A stretch of 64,000 nucleotides of DNA from a virus. The notes under the pieces are model-generated. The model was not told the origin of the DNA. It worked only from the letters and a program-made list of their open reading frames with translations, and ran no database searches. Below, one piece after another: positions 42,601-51,663 of this stretch. How positions within the stretch are numbered: position 1 is the stretch's first letter; each line of letters opens with the position of its first letter. The stretch covers positions 1 through 64,000 of IMG/VR virus record IMGVR_UViG_3300007963_000006, one strand, 5' to 3'. The position numbers and the translations under genes are program-made.

Positions 42601-45600
42601 CGATCCTCGCGTTTGCACTGTTGATGCTGTAATTGTAGTCGCTTCGCTTTTGAGTCCATTTTTCACAACGGCTTTATTCGACACCAAATTAGAATTGGTA
42701 AGATTGCTGATTTGAGCGTGTTGATCACTGTATCCATTCTCATACTTTCCAAAGTCGGCATTCATCTTCTGTCCGTTCTCAAGAGTAACCTGCCATTTGT
42801 TTGGCTTCTCTCCTTTGTATAGCATCTGTCCGTTCTCAAGAGCAACAGCGATATTCCCTGTCAATGTGACTTGAGCGCAAGACCGATAGAAAGCCAAACC
42901 AGTGGTAATTTCTTTTGTGAATGCCGACAATGTTCCGTATGAGTAGTAATTGCTGCCCACTGTTTTGGTGCTATCAACGCCCGTTACTACATGGCCGGAA
43001 GCAAGAATCGTCGCATATTTCACACCGTTGCTATCCAATATGTGACCGGGATTGCCTTCGGCACTATTGTGATAGGTTGATAGTGACGTGCCACTTCCTG
43101 CTGCTTCATTGATATTGACCCCAATGTTACTGGTGGCTTTGAATATGACTGGGCGTGCGCCGTTCTCATCGTCAAAATCACTTTGTAGGTAATTGGTGCC
43201 GGTTGCTGTGGTGTAATTGATTGGTTCGTAGTAAATGGCGTCCCCATTGAGGACTGGTTGTTGGGTAGTGCCACTTTGGGGAATAACGATAGAAAAACCT
43301 GCACCAACTGTCCCGGGATCAACCAATCCGATGAGATTAGGCGCAAGGGTTTCACCCCAAATGATGGCCCCTTCCCGCACGTCTTGTGCGATATTGTCTG
43401 CCAGTGTTATTTGCCATTCACTGGTGGGAATTGTTTTGAATTCTTCTCTATCACCAATCGCATTCGCGATCCCCCCTCGGAGAGCAGACTTGAGAACAAT
43501 GGTATTTTCATCTTTGATGGATTCTATTTCTCCAATGAAATTTCCTGAAGTCGCCCCATATAATCGCCACCCCACTTTCAAGACGTGCTGTGCATCTGCC
43601 GATACTGGATCTCCTGCGACACCTTCCGTCAATGTAATTGTAGTCCCAATCACAGTAATTCCTGCCGTGCCTCCACTGCCACCACTGATAGTGATGCTAT
43701 CACCATGCGAATATCCCGTTCCGGCGGCGGCGATGGCGACTGTTTGAATGTTGCCACTTGATTCTGTTATAGCCACTGTTAAACCGGAACCAGTGCCACC
43801 TGTTGTGGCTACTGTCCCCGCCGAATACCCCGAACCGCCACTCACAAGACCGATAGTGTCTGCGGGGCCACCGGCCACGATGGTGCTACCTGCACCATCA
43901 GCATATACGCCCTTTCCTCCTCCTAAATCCGTTTCAGAAATTTCGCTGATGGTTCCAATATACGGCACTTTGTATAGTGAATCACCGTGTAATGCCGTAT
44001 GGCCGATATTTTCAACAAATGTAATCGTAGTGTTTGCCCCGTCATTATTGATAGATTCAACCACCCCATATTCATTGTTTGATAGATTGTAATAGAGGGT
44101 GTCACCCACGCTGATTTTGTGATCGCTTGGCTCTCCACCACCACTTGGTGATCCACCACCAATAGCGACGTTACAGGCTGCACTAACCCGTATTGTTCTT
44201 ACACTTGTTGCGTATGAACTTCCACCACCACTTGGGTGATTGACAGTAATTCCAGTGTTATGAATGTAAGTCGCACTGCTGCTGTAAGCATGAATTCTTT
44301 CACCTTTCGTGAAAAGTAAATTGGGGTCTGAAGTCATCACCCGAAGTGTTTTTTGGGTGTCAGGATGATCTGTGGCCCCGCCTGAAATCGTGGCGGCTTG
44401 ACAAACACCACCACCTGCCAACACTTTAGGCATAATGCGCGAAAAACCCATTGTGCCGATTGATTGATGGTCTGAATTGAATAATTTGACTGGGTATCCA
44501 CCATAATTGCGAGCCATGATTCCGTCCCAAGTGAATGTGTTTGCGACAGTATCGCTACCCTCCACTTTGATTACAGATAATGAATTGACTTTGTGATGTG
44601 TCAGACTTTCGGTCAAAGAGGATTTGTTGTATATTTGGGAACCATCAACGTAACTGTAAGGGTGGGCCACTTTGAGTCCTGATTTGCGGTTTTTCGGCCC
44701 GAGGACGATAAATCCGGTATCGTGCCTGTCCTTGATGGTGGAATCGGTAGTGCCTGTGGAGATTTGACCGACAGATACCCCTTCAGCAGTATAGATGTAG
44801 TCGCCTTCTTTGAAATGATCAATGAATTTTGTTGAAGGTGCCAATGCCTTGAAAGAAGCGGTGGAACCTGCGGCCAGTGTAGCATTCGTGCTGACTAAAC
44901 AGCCCGATTCATACGGCCCCATCTTATCCATTTCAGTGCCGAATTCAGGCTTTTGAATCAATAGGTCATCTTTTTGATGGGCTGTCAGCAAATTGTTCTG
45001 TCCGGTCCATTGGAATGGATCGGCTTCCGTTTCACCCATGATGACAGGGCCGTCAAACGGCATATCAGGAGGCGGCAAATCAGGCATAACACAGGAATTC
45101 AAAGCCTCCACTGAAAAGCGGCTATATCCATGTGCCGTCACATGAGAAGCGGGCACAGCACCCCGCGATTCAGCATTGACAGCAGGAAGTCCCAAATTAC
45201 CTCCATCCATCGGTTTGGCTGTCAAGTGCCACACTGGGAGATTCGTGCCCAAACCGTGAACGATAGGGCCACCATTGGCTGTGCCCCAATATCCACCACC
45301 TGTGGGGGCATCCATTTCCCATGACACCACTACGGTGTGCTGTTCTGCTGTATCATTTTGAATAGTCCATGCTTGATTTGTAGTCACATCATTGATAGCA
45401 ACGTCGCTTCGTGCAACATCTGTGATATTGAAATTGATGAAATCTGTGGCCGTTGCGTGCCCACCTTCCGATTTGATTTCCCACCCATCATACGTTAAAG
45501 TAAATCCGCCCAAGTCGTTGCCGCCAACATCCACACCACCAACGGCATTACCGACGATTGTTCCTCTCTTCGGTATGTCAGTGGGGATTCTCCGTTTCTT

Positions 45601-46443
45601 TTCGCCACCAACCAATTTGGCTGTGAATAGGCCGGTTCGGATTGTTTGATTGGTCGCCAAATCATTGGCAATTGGTTCGTGGAATGTAATTGTCCGAGTA
45701 GCGGAGTCAATTTCCAAGATTTTACCGAGATATTTACCCGCATTGAATCCAAAACCACTTCCCGGTGTCCCATCTTCAGCCGCATAAACCTTTGAATTCG
45801 GAGGCAGATTCGTCCATGAAATGGTTCCCGCTGTGGCGTTAAGCACGATGGATCGGGTGCTTCCCTTCAGATAATCGGTGCTTGATTTGTGAACACCGCC
45901 TGAATATGTGCCCGTTTTGAATGACAAAATGTTGCTGTTTTGACAGGCATAGGTCGCTTCACCGCTCATTTTCACATATCGCGCTCGCAAATAGCGATAA
46001 CGTGAATGCTTACCATTCTGTTCATGGCGACTGGAATTGATAACTGCTGCAATATAGCGACAGGCTTCTTCAGTGCCCAAATCAAAGGTTTTGGCCGGTA
46101 TATTCACAGAAGCCGAAGAATGCGTTCTTGAATTGTCATGGGCTTCCCTTGCTCGCTTCAAATCCACTATGACCTTGTTCCAACCCTGAAGGTTATATTC
46201 TCCACTTGTTGCATTCATTATGCTGCTTGTGGTATCATTCGCAAGATTGGTTCGGATTGTGACGTGCATTCCCTGTGATGCTGCTTGCCATGTAAAATCG
46301 GTGCTTGTTGCATCATCATACGCGGTATCAGGATAGGTGAAATAGAGGCTGAAATAACCACTTGCGGGCCGCGCATCATCTGAAGTCATAGTCAGAAGAG
46401 TAGCAGGATACTGCTTCTTCACGAAGGACTTGACTTCGGCCAT
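36631..46443 (-). CDS. Giant tail-tip protein with C-terminal hub-like domain
   Basis: This 3270-residue protein is the largest in the window. Start ATG 46443 lies two bases after the upstream stop (46445-46447); a start at 46488 would overlap that gene. The N-terminal third is beta-rich. Residues about 858-930 hold repeats of the type GSGYSAGTV...GTGYSHGD typical of phage fibres. A long His/Gly/Ser/Pro-rich central part follows without recognised domains. Residues about 2830-3150 (VLDILRNLSQTDGYQMVMDDSGLLLY, IQPGEILSVDFVMEGIRGQF) resemble hub proteins of the gp27/Dit-Tal type. It probably forms the tail tip and contacts the cell surface. Confidence 0.75.
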   Translation of the reverse strand: MAEVKSFVKKQYPATLLTMTSDDARPASGYFSLYFTYPDTAYDDATSTDFTWQAASQGMHVTIRTNLANDTTSSIMNATSGEYNLQGWNKVIVDLKRAREAHDNSRTHSSASVNIPAKTFDLGTEEACRYIAAVINSSRHEQNGKHSRYRYLRARYVKMSGEATYACQNSNILSFKTGTYSGGVHKSSTDYLKGSTRSIVLNATAGTISWTNLPPNSKVYAAEDGTPGSGFGFNAGKYLGKILEIDSATRTITFHEPIANDLATNQTIRTGLFTAKLVGGEKKRRIPTDIPKRGTIVGNAVGGVDVGGNDLGGFTLTYDGWEIKSEGGHATATDFINFNITDVARSDVAINDVTTNQAWTIQNDTAEQHTVVVSWEMDAPTGGGYWGTANGGPIVHGLGTNLPVWHLTAKPMDGGNLGLPAVNAESRGAVPASHVTAHGYSRFSVEALNSCVMPDLPPPDMPFDGPVIMGETEADPFQWTGQNNLLTAHQKDDLLIQKPEFGTEMDKMGPYESGCLVSTNATLAAGSTASFKALAPSTKFIDHFKEGDYIYTAEGVSVGQISTGTTDSTIKDRHDTGFIVLGPKNRKSGLKVAHPYSYVDGSQIYNKSSLTESLTHHKVNSLSVIKVEGSDTVANTFTWDGIMARNYGGYPVKLFNSDHQSIGTMGFSRIMPKVLAGGGVCQAATISGGATDHPDTQKTLRVMTSDPNLLFTKGERIHAYSSSATYIHNTGITVNHPSGGGSSYATSVRTIRVSAACNVAIGGGSPSGGGEPSDHKISVGDTLYYNLSNNEYGVVESINNDGANTTITFVENIGHTALHGDSLYKVPYIGTISEISETDLGGGKGVYADGAGSTIVAGGPADTIGLVSGGSGYSAGTVATTGGTGSGLTVAITESSGNIQTVAIAAAGTGYSHGDSITISGGSGGTAGITVIGTTITLTEGVAGDPVSADAQHVLKVGWRLYGATSGNFIGEIESIKDENTIVLKSALRGGIANAIGDREEFKTIPTSEWQITLADNIAQDVREGAIIWGETLAPNLIGLVDPGTVGAGFSIVIPQSGTTQQPVLNGDAIYYEPINYTTATGTNYLQSDFDDENGARPVIFKATSNIGVNINEAAGSGTSLSTYHNSAEGNPGHILDSNGVKYATILASGHVVTGVDSTKTVGSNYYSYGTLSAFTKEITTGLAFYRSCAQVTLTGNIAVALENGQMLYKGEKPNKWQVTLENGQKMNADFGKYENGYSDQHAQISNLTNSNLVSNKAVVKNGLKSEATTITASTVQTRGSQGYVTRPYRVVRPVSTERVKGLVIPNEEQVWDNISVVDETGQELILQGGSPFGTVIKDYKFKQNRLNPATGTEVSRPSTPGSGIEPNLEIQLPSQNEIPGNIIVRSGHDRVQAWKNLSWGMGGLSPPRPDEPGVIEANTDPYDSTAGEATQFDTHDRVLHFHPVRILHDTMTTQFGLTPNTTPGAVPSGSTRLFAAHRLSDHVERGSVLKDTQNGVLATYTHPHQRIRFGRQGHHFISPCTIRGTPISLRRQLHRSHGSAYSLMFESETENKHWGFQSAYSGSPNPSSATLFYMDALESKSEAFNTGAFSADGFPLGEIGYSGLPNHHRMYSGVATTHGTHDVLFGPGQEHTLVEGHREQAKFVTNTHRKGAGIGPYSSVVQSGTMAISTETRTAVNRFNTSDEFAINGFFLNQYQLMGGRPHPSWVVSVNPSHNYNLIGKAQGWHQPRVGTELGTVPPLFGHDPEMLNASATPIAITESPSAAGHFTQSSTHTDLGLLKANETNSGAAPDAFLCTWLAEYSHPALFGTSREHFMAFRYREAGMPNAVAYPAVRGLLLRNASVGAITAATPRVAAPFERIYAFQWLQNYGYNALNAGGHGANWGQRATSAVLMGHSGLREPQGTIELRQHFVAAGAKARYSRGEGIGDALHPAKSVSRRVLDKDAVNSYIWSEVTTVENPVVAIDVSRRLPVRAWGFRSGSDALNMLSGDPTEILGTQQKIQRSARFDGGLHDTMQKLPTVSDGADWRWPTTYTGAERAVPIGVVLSEHSSEGCGCEGFNRLSNSPWEEGEKKVGMGRVLNHHDLGMVKPSAMPAGVMDSHGIDFTDISDDTSKFLHAKTVNTGSDPIIGLNHHSGEATLAANSVEAVTQSSAFTGGGFHHHKGNNLHINAHPIDYRVNSADQKHFPAHGWGQSLNMKLKASPPSGERGTMPIPLSEIADHRQVQSDLSPRLGLVAETNTERNNAKRTDYAVTSTKAVSLHSDLAVGQQFPVTPSWVQQTKWTKYGGSIGSITTVAANPDLPYGGAAAPNHRLSKPQFCLNRNENLGAVALSDSTKEFDGTGVQDHWAVRGSGDLPAWGGVFILRKTWLERGENNDIRRTDISAHASAKPQVAQPVRKTADYIVRMVRPLKVFGYSTLMDADGSTVLNQDGWLLGAFSTLTQANCKHQVFTRDKRYGMFELNSSKTPGNTLPITSPHDSAPMIEWPDANNRDVTWHLIPSANMLQHFKSDASRRDRDGKLYPLIDARYSQSTHPGGGEVASQTETRYAVDGTVVIDPYPRRERDGVAVAKQPKYAMTTLGPRAEIKLDSGATITVNDATGFPASGTLVIIGLTGQLTYSGRTENKLTISASTGQCSSISDLAGYTVRFGKNASASVASKITDLYPTTHSLVILPSLVDNAVSLALSLTDKWDATSSDDTTQYSPNISYRGLGHYNPSDFFMLTPQEFLLTDGQTSGVLTYPKYPGTGGLSDIYVDGKLLSASNCPPYLLDGAHMRWRVAGARIDVGNGDSYDYELQFRNLTGGSLSGAGMSIADGNLVRLTHWMSVGARTSDVALMVMNDLQTKLPGIDLIRERALNEQKKQDDGPYKALVTGTPARGSSDTTALSAFVSAHPSLRSAMLHSGVFVSRSIRGIGVLDILRNLSQTDGYQMVMDDSGLLLYSPEVFIGRDRRIGSSSGPQLIEVSAMLEMANQAIVEGDEIAMNEKIRGVIKDLEKMKQMGGGTDDSVIRSVTEIIPGLRDPNLALRLAKSKLNRTEQGAAIIRVEGLLQANDIQPGEILSVDFVMEGIRGQFAVFEAFHDYMNGTTNLVMGQYEKGIEGLLADLQMASGSGTTNDDAGRISERIEMALTAPIRIKAVSRISTRMVNGTRFLIGGRHRGSPTTSRLGCIGVQGGLTGVLKDGAIGASSTTTVAVDTVDATLRFKQHDAVYVREPTAHTPLLVGYVNSVTSTAITLKANNAVAVADNAELMVASARAPPIGHSKSVFYEVR

Positions 46444-46444
46444 G

Positions 46445-49400
46445 TTAATTCCACACCGACCTCGCGTTGTAAAGCGTTGTGATTTCACTTGCCGAAAGCA
46501 CCTTATTCCACAGGGCTACTTCGCTCAATCGGCCCTTGAAATAAATTGGATTGGAATTGGTGACTGTGAGATCATACGGCTCCCCGTAGTAGTAAGACCC
46601 CGTGAGATCGTATGCCTCATGTGAACATAGACTGATACCGATAGCCGCCATATTTGCCGCACGACCATAGAGGCCAGTCGCAAGAGCAGACACCTTCTTC
46701 AAATTGTTAGTGTTCGGTGCTTCGGCCAAAATCCCTTCCTTGAATCCAATCGTTGTAGCATTGAGGGAATCAACAATGCCGAGGAATACCCCTGCATTTG
46801 TAAATACCTCATCTCCAATCGAAAAGTGAGTCAAGGCACTTGCACCACCAACGGTAATTGTGGTCCCACCCACCGCAACGGTTCCACTGACAACAACGCC
46901 GGACACTGCAAGTGTGCCCACACCGATCCCTGCGGTCAAATGGGGTTGTCCTGAATTTGAACCGGCGTTATAGCCCGCATCCCCTGTGACCACATGATCA
47001 GTGTCGGTTGATGTGTTGGTTGTTGCTTTTACTGCCCCATTGACGTAAATGAGAGGAATACCTGTGCTTCCGTCACTTGTCACAACAACGTGATACCAAG
47101 CATCTTTAGCACCTGTCAGGGACACATTGGTGGTGGTGGCGAGATTTGTTCCGGCTGCTGCACTTGCATTCGCAATAATTTTGTAATCCCAATGACTTGT
47201 TGTGGAATGTTGTTTGCTGATAATTGACACGCCCCATTGTTTGCCGTTTGCGTCTATGCCTTGAAGAACGGGTCCATTCCCATGAGCCGCACTTGACCAA
47301 GTGCCCGTATTGCCGGGATGAACAAAGAATGAAATTGACCACGGGGTAGTCACCATATTCGCAGGGATGGGAACGCGGGGAAGAACCTGATTGGTTCCGT
47401 TAATCTCAATCTTGTGTAGTGATATGGCGGTATGTGCATTCCCACTTGGTGTAGCGTGCGCTCCCTGCAATAATGCCCCGCTTGCATCACCATCAACGGT
47501 CACGGCAGAAGCAGCCACAGCCGCTAACGCCGACGACCAATTACCGAATGCCTTCAATTTCGTTCCATATAGATCTTCTGCATCAATTTCTGTTCCTGTT
47601 GTCAGGCCGTGATTTGTGGAACCCAATGATGCGTGATTCATCCTCACATAGAACAGACAATCATGCGTCATCAAATGGGCACTGGCCGCAGCCACGCCTG
47701 TTGAAGTGACCGTTTGTGCATGATGAATGCCGCGATAGGTATTCTCCTTGACAGTATCACTGTTGCGAATTTCGGTGAAATCTAACACTGCGGCTGATGT
47801 TTGGACTTCTTGCAGATTTTGGAATCCTGAATACCCAGTCGGCCCTTTGGCGTAATGGTGGGTGTAAAAATCGCTGTAATCATTGGCGGTTCCATCGCTT
47901 ACGTCGAACGTCACACCAGTGTGACCACCACCAAAGAATAGAATTCCGTGAGCGTCAATCAATGGTGAAATCACTTTGATTGGCACTTCTTTGAAATTCC
48001 CGTCACTATCATAGAACAAGTCCTTCCACTTCTTGCCCAATGAGCGATCCAATGGATACACATTCCACAGCCCCGCACAAGCACCTGTTCCCGATGCCCT
48101 GCTGATGGTGCCACCAATACCGGCTGCGTTGTGAGTAAATGTGCCTAAATGCTTGTCATCGACCAAAATAAGTCCTTCATTCCCCCATGTAGTGGCTTTT
48201 GAAATGCGTCTTAGAGCGTCCAGTGCTTTTCGCTCAACCCACAATATGGATTGGGTATCAGGGTCGTAGGGGGGTAAATCACTATTGCTTGTGTCCTTTG
48301 GATTTCGCACCGTTTTGAATTCAAATTCCTGACCAATGCCGTTGTAGGTTCGCAAATTTCCGTCCAAGTCCTCGACAGCACCATGCACGCCTCCCTGAAA
48401 TGTAGTGATAGGGACGTGTGTTTCACCATCCATCCCCAACGGAAGAGGGGCAGGGAATGACCCTGCTTGATACGATCTGCTGTTTGTCGCAACCAACCCA
48501 CCATGACCAACAGCCTGAATGGGCCGATATGGATATGGGCCGTAATTATTCAACCACACGGCAAAATTGCGTCCAGTAGCACCGGGAATAGTGCTGTGAA
48601 TGACAATTGACCTTCCTTGTTCACCATCACGACTTTCCACATCGCCTCCGAGGAAAGCACGAATATACCCCATGTGACTTCCAGTATCGTCAGAAGTTAC
48701 AGTGTAGGTTCCTTCTGCCGCTGTGAAAAGAGTCGGTGGGTCAAAGGCACTTCCGCCATTTTCATTCTTTGCCAATGGGTGCCCTGCTTGGTTAATTTGG
48801 CGGATTAACTCATCCACCGCATCATCAAATTTAGTCACTGTGCCCTTGCTACTCACTTCACCCAATTTGATACGCATTGGTCGCACATAATCCAATGTGT
48901 TATCACTACGCTTGCCCTTGAGAGCAAGATAGCCGCTTCGACATTCGATTGGAGGGACGAGGGGAATGTCGTCATTCCCATAGAGATAATTGCCGGGGTC
49001 AAAGGAGAATCCTTCCATTGTTGGTCCGTCATTGATGAGAATTGCTTCATTGTCGTCTGGATCGATGCAAATTCTTGTAGTGCCACTTCCGTGTCGAAGT
49101 CCCAAAGCCCGCTCCATCGGCAGCACAAAATTCTGTGCAAGAGTCGCGTTAGACGTTGATGCGCCCACCGTTATTCCGGTCAAATCACTGACACCCACTT
49201 GCCCTTCACCGGCTTCATCTGTTAGCCAACAGCCCATCACAACGGGGAGGCCAGTAATCATTTTTCGTTCAATTCCACCACCGCCTGTGGGTCCGGCAGC
49301 ATTGTTGTCAAAATCGTGAAATCGGTTCCAATAGAGGCGGTGTGAATCGCCGTTGATTTCCATTTTCCAAATATGCAATCGAAGCCCCCTTTCACTTAGA

Positions 49401-51661
49401 ATGCCTTCTCCGACAGTCACAACAAATCCGTTGCCATCGGGGTCATCGCCCACGGCGTCAAGAGTCCAAATTTGATTATTCGCAGGTTGGAGATGACCAT
49501 TCGTAGGGGCAGCGATGCCGTGAAGTCCACCTTCTCGGACAAAAGGCAGCACACTATCCACTTCAAAATAAGACGAAGCCGGATGAGTCCCATAGTATGC
49601 CAAATCCACACTTTCCCCATGAGCAGAATTGTATTCAGACCTGCGAATGTAAGTGGCTGCACTTTCACGCATACAACGCACCCATACGTTACCGACCACT
49701 TTTGCCTGATCGTGAACTTTCAATGCTGACACCATATTTTTCATGCCCCAATCAATGGCCCATCTGCTCTCATGCTGTTGCATTTGAGGGCGATTTGCCG
49801 CTGTCATACTACAATCGAGAATCAATTCCATTGATTGGTCATCGGGAAGAGGGGTTCGCTTGTTTTCGCTACTACTCAACCGTTTTTCAGTATCATAGAA
49901 CATGGAGGGGAATAAGGGCAATTCCACCAATGCGCGGGTTGATGCGTAGTATGTGGACGTTTGACGGTCATTTCGCACCGATGGATTACCCGCGCCAACG
50001 ATGCGGTCTTTCCAAACAGGCAGGAATGAATGTTCGGTGCGATCCGGCTTGATGTCAATTGCACCTTGACCGACACCACCCATCATCAGACTCACAGAAG
50101 GAGAACCCAAGTCACCAATCTCCTTGACTGGGTATCCTTCAGTCAAATTGAAGTCCCTTTCAGCGACTCTATCTGAAATATCCATCAATTGAGAGCGGCC
50201 TCGCACCAAAACACCACTTCCACCACTTTCAGCATCAGAATTAGGTGCGATTTCCTCCACTCGACCCCGCATAAGCATCAATTCAATAGAACATGAATGA
50301 TAATCGCTCTTGGAATTGTGTGTTGTGTAAAGGGTGCCCAATGTATTGCTTCTATGGCGATTTTTTGGGTGAATAAGCAGTAAATGACGGTCTGCCTCCA
50401 CGATATTGTCGATAATGTCGAATTGTTCCAAACAGACTGGTTGCTGACTGGAAGTGCCGCTTGTCAATGCGGTTTGCTTGCCATTTACTCTAACAGACAG
50501 GGTGTGATAAGCCGAATCGCTCTTAGACACAGGAGATCGGGTGTTTGCTTGCGCCATCGGCACCCCAATTCCTGAATTTGTTCCTTTTTCTAAGCCCGCA
50601 AGTGACCTTTGGGCGACAGTATGGGCACAATTTTCCAAATTGATGAATGGAGAATTGGTTATGCCTCCACTTGGGTTCATTTGGAGGCTGTTTGAACGCA
50701 CTTGGCCCTCTAAGTCCTTCGTTGGAATAGAAATCAGGCCACCGGGGGCATGAATTGTGAGCGGGGTCCATGTGTTATTGGCATTGGCCGTAGTGTAAGG
50801 CAATCTCAACCAATCGAATAAGGGCCGATAATTCGGAGAAGCACCGGAATTGTCAATATACACCGTATTCGCATCGGGCACTGTGCGTTTTACCACCAAC
50901 CATCCACGTTTAGCAGCATTATTGATGCCTTGTAAGTCATTTGCAGCCCATGAATGAGAGGCAATCGCAGATGCAAAGGAACTTCCTTTCCATGAAGCCA
51001 CCACTTCTCCGCTCAAATCCACAGCATCATAATAGATCAAGATTTTGGGTGGGCCACCCGATGAAATGAGATCGGCGGGTGAATCAATCACTGCGACTCT
51101 TGGTTCTTGTTCAGGGGTCAAGTGTCGAATGTAATTTTCATTCGTCGGTTTGCTCAAATCGGTGAAATCAAACAATGCGTCATGTTCGGTATCCAAATCC
51201 TTGAGAGCGAATGGTCGAATATCTTCAACAGCAATAGCCACAATGGTGTTTGCACTTGAACTGGTGACGTTGGTTGAACCATCATAGTATGACAGGCCAC
51301 CTTGTTGCACAATTGCACTGGTTTTCGCACTGCCTGATGTCGCAGTGAATGTCCCAATGGCTGATTTCGTCTGCGTTGAAAGGATTTCACCTTGATATAC
51401 AGTGCGTGTGACATTCACCTTGTCATTCATTGACACCATAGACGCAACCGAAGGATCTTCATAGCCGGATTCAAAACGATCTGCCAAGCCTTGAACGGTT
51501 CGATTGACCGTTTCGCTTTTTGGGTCAGGCATTCGCTTCAAATAGAAATGGCCCTCAACGCGATTGTAAGATGTAATGCCGCACATACCGGGAAAATCGC
51601 TTGAGATTTCACCCAATGTATTGGTTGTGGGCGAATATCCTTCTGTTGGTTCTGTCGGCAT
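46445..51661 (-). CDS. Giant tail-tip protein with C-terminal LamG-like lectin domain
   Basis: The 1739-residue protein is beta-rich throughout. Its C-terminal 250 residues form a LamG/concanavalin A-like domain: WSISFFVHPGNTGTW, AWYHVVVTSDGSTGIPLIYV and the closing GRLSEVALWNKVLSASEI. Such domains bind carbohydrates, so a receptor-binding role is likely. ATG 51661 follows GGGGTGTGATT; GTG 51667 overlapping the previous TGA is the alternative. It stands between two other large tail proteins. Confidence 0.75.
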   Translation of the reverse strand: MPTEPTEGYSPTTNTLGEISSDFPGMCGITSYNRVEGHFYLKRMPDPKSETVNRTVQGLADRFESGYEDPSVASMVSMNDKVNVTRTVYQGEILSTQTKSAIGTFTATSGSAKTSAIVQQGGLSYYDGSTNVTSSSANTIVAIAVEDIRPFALKDLDTEHDALFDFTDLSKPTNENYIRHLTPEQEPRVAVIDSPADLISSGGPPKILIYYDAVDLSGEVVASWKGSSFASAIASHSWAANDLQGINNAAKRGWLVVKRTVPDANTVYIDNSGASPNYRPLFDWLRLPYTTANANNTWTPLTIHAPGGLISIPTKDLEGQVRSNSLQMNPSGGITNSPFINLENCAHTVAQRSLAGLEKGTNSGIGVPMAQANTRSPVSKSDSAYHTLSVRVNGKQTALTSGTSSQQPVCLEQFDIIDNIVEADRHLLLIHPKNRHRSNTLGTLYTTHNSKSDYHSCSIELMLMRGRVEEIAPNSDAESGGSGVLVRGRSQLMDISDRVAERDFNLTEGYPVKEIGDLGSPSVSLMMGGVGQGAIDIKPDRTEHSFLPVWKDRIVGAGNPSVRNDRQTSTYYASTRALVELPLFPSMFYDTEKRLSSSENKRTPLPDDQSMELILDCSMTAANRPQMQQHESRWAIDWGMKNMVSALKVHDQAKVVGNVWVRCMRESAATYIRRSEYNSAHGESVDLAYYGTHPASSYFEVDSVLPFVREGGLHGIAAPTNGHLQPANNQIWTLDAVGDDPDGNGFVVTVGEGILSERGLRLHIWKMEINGDSHRLYWNRFHDFDNNAAGPTGGGGIERKMITGLPVVMGCWLTDEAGEGQVGVSDLTGITVGASTSNATLAQNFVLPMERALGLRHGSGTTRICIDPDDNEAILINDGPTMEGFSFDPGNYLYGNDDIPLVPPIECRSGYLALKGKRSDNTLDYVRPMRIKLGEVSSKGTVTKFDDAVDELIRQINQAGHPLAKNENGGSAFDPPTLFTAAEGTYTVTSDDTGSHMGYIRAFLGGDVESRDGEQGRSIVIHSTIPGATGRNFAVWLNNYGPYPYRPIQAVGHGGLVATNSRSYQAGSFPAPLPLGMDGETHVPITTFQGGVHGAVEDLDGNLRTYNGIGQEFEFKTVRNPKDTSNSDLPPYDPDTQSILWVERKALDALRRISKATTWGNEGLILVDDKHLGTFTHNAAGIGGTISRASGTGACAGLWNVYPLDRSLGKKWKDLFYDSDGNFKEVPIKVISPLIDAHGILFFGGGHTGVTFDVSDGTANDYSDFYTHHYAKGPTGYSGFQNLQEVQTSAAVLDFTEIRNSDTVKENTYRGIHHAQTVTSTGVAAASAHLMTHDCLFYVRMNHASLGSTNHGLTTGTEIDAEDLYGTKLKAFGNWSSALAAVAASAVTVDGDASGALLQGAHATPSGNAHTAISLHKIEINGTNQVLPRVPIPANMVTTPWSISFFVHPGNTGTWSSAAHGNGPVLQGIDANGKQWGVSIISKQHSTTSHWDYKIIANASAAAGTNLATTTNVSLTGAKDAWYHVVVTSDGSTGIPLIYVNGAVKATTNTSTDTDHVVTGDAGYNAGSNSGQPHLTAGIGVGTLAVSGVVVSGTVAVGGTTITVGGASALTHFSIGDEVFTNAGVFLGIVDSLNATTIGFKEGILAEAPNTNNLKKVSALATGLYGRAANMAAIGISLCSHEAYDLTGSYYYGEPYDLTVTNSNPIYFKGRLSEVALWNKVLSASEITTLYNARSVWN

Positions 51662-51663
51662 AA

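Noticed and set aside
43670-43870. Repeats in the giant tail gene as a CRISPR or tandem DNA repeat array
   Set aside because: The repeats are protein-level Gly/Tyr motifs with differing DNA and no regular spacers.
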